Assembly: GCF_024748615.1 (NCBI RefSeq)
Contig: NZ_CP087168.1
Location: 1,922,001 to 1,986,000 of the forward strand
Reading direction: 5' to 3'
Source: Pseudomonas sp. B21-048
GTDB lineage: Bacteria > Pseudomonadota > Gammaproteobacteria > Pseudomonadales > Pseudomonadaceae
Length of the DNA stretch: 64,000 nt
The notes under the pieces were generated by a model that searched no databases, had not been told where the DNA came from, and was given only the letters and a program-made list of their open reading frames with translations. Each line of letters begins with the position of its first letter. The stretch's first letter is position 1. Made by a program: the position numbers and the translations under genes. This document shows positions 63,605 through 64,000 of this stretch, in pieces.

Positions 63605-64000
63605 TTAGAGGCCAATGGCGGCGCGCTGCTTTTCAAGCAGGTCCACGCCGTTGACCTTCTCGATGAAGTTGAGCAAGTCGATCTCGATGATGTCTTCGTT
63701 GTCGACGATCAGCTTGTAGTAAGAGCAGGTGGTGGTGACGCTGTGCTCGGTGTCTTCGCCGGGCTGGTGGTCACCCATTTCTAGGGTTTCGTGGCGACCG
63801 CGCAGGACCACTTCCACGGCGCTGACATCACCGGTGTCGTCCTGCTGGAAAGAGCCCGCGAACCGCAGTGCAACGCCCGACGCATTGACGGCGCCGAACT
63901 GGCGCAGGGAAATCAGATCGAGGCCGCCGGTTTTCCATTCGAACTGGATGCCGTCGTCGGAGAAGCCCAGGTCAGCCTTGACCGGGCCATTCATGCCGCC
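63605..64000 (-). CDS. FII: Major tail tube protein FII (5' end outside the window)
   Basis: The visible 131 codons match the C-terminal part of P2 FII: GMNGPVKADLGFSDDGIQFE, WKTGGLDLISLRQFGA, LRGRHETLEMGDHQPGEDTE, DIIEIDLLNFIEKVNG. The MNG start seen near 63994 corresponds to an internal position of the family, so the gene continues past 64000. First of the visible tail row. Confidence 0.92.
   Translation of the reverse strand, partial: GGMNGPVKADLGFSDDGIQFEWKTGGLDLISLRQFGAVNASGVALRFAGSFQQDDTGDVSAVEVVLRGRHETLEMGDHQPGEDTEHSVTTTCSYYKLIVDNEDIIEIDLLNFIEKVNGVDLLEKQRAAIGL

Larger units (their letters stand above)
46510..64000. mobile_element. P2-like prophage in the 5' end of dusA (left part only)
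   Basis: Starts at dusA and runs past the window end. Marked by a tyrosine integrase beside dusA, primase-helicase, Ogr/Delta activator, Cro/Cox and XRE regulators, and P2-order tail genes FII-E-E'-T-U-D read leftward. Capsid, lysis and baseplate genes and the far attachment site are not in the window. Accessory genes lie between the early and late parts (52.4-58.8 kb). dusA is an established integration target for such elements in proteobacteria. Confidence 0.93.

Noticed and set aside
46510..64000. Interpretation of the region as a tailocin (R-type pyocin) cluster
   Set aside because: Integrase, primase-helicase, Ogr activator and the dusA junction point to an integrated temperate phage despite PrtN and the tail genes.

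Overview
The window is a chromosomal segment of a Pseudomonas, most likely of the P. fluorescens group. The evidence is gene content and order (slt, uup, fadBA, topA, lexA-sulA, psrA, nagZ, mfd, sth, lolCDE; then copRS, queF, mlaA, rssB-rssC, tal, dusA), the high GC coding bias, and several copies of the repetitive extragenic palindromes typical of this group. From memory of P. aeruginosa PAO1, the left block matches the PA3020-PA2986 neighbourhood and the second block the PA2810-PA2796 neighbourhood, here joined at about 36 kb.

Region 1 to 46.5 kb is core genome. It holds cell-wall recycling and lysis (slt, nagZ), an ABC-F ATPase (uup), the fatty-acid beta-oxidation complex (fadBA) together with the repressor PsrA that classically controls it, DNA topology and repair (topA, lexA, sulA, mfd), purine/methylthio salvage (mtnP-type), NADH/NADPH balance (sthA), GAPDH, lipoprotein export (lolCDE), a copper two-component system divergent from a cupredoxin, queuosine synthesis (queF), outer-membrane lipid asymmetry (mlaA), an RssB/STAS signalling pair, transaldolase and dusA. 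One SWI2/SNF2 helicase is intact and its convergent paralogue is a decayed pseudogene.

Region 46.5 to 64 kb is the left part of a P2-like prophage inserted at the 5' end of dusA; it continues beyond the window. From the attachment side it carries the integrase, a PrtN-type activator, a large primase-helicase, two small genes, an Ogr/Delta-type late activator, a Cro/Cox-like regulator divergent from an XRE repressor, then an accessory stretch (52.4-57.8 kb), then com-dcm and the leftward tail operon (D, U, T, E/E', FII). The E/E' pair keeps the TTTTTTG slippery heptamer for programmed -1 frameshifting.

The accessory stretch of the prophage is the most unusual part. It has a YafO-type toxin preceded by a 48-residue partner unlike YafN, a repressor-like protein without its helix-turn-helix, a compact structured RNA candidate with a 15-bp stem, a near-perfect LexA box far from any classical SOS gene, a DUF3077 gene coupled to a 36-codon ORF, a possible 33-residue peptide gene, an AT-rich palindrome-rich segment, and a secreted lipoprotein nuclease. 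No tRNA, rRNA, CRISPR array or insertion sequence was recognised. All family assignments come from reading the sequence; no database search was possible.
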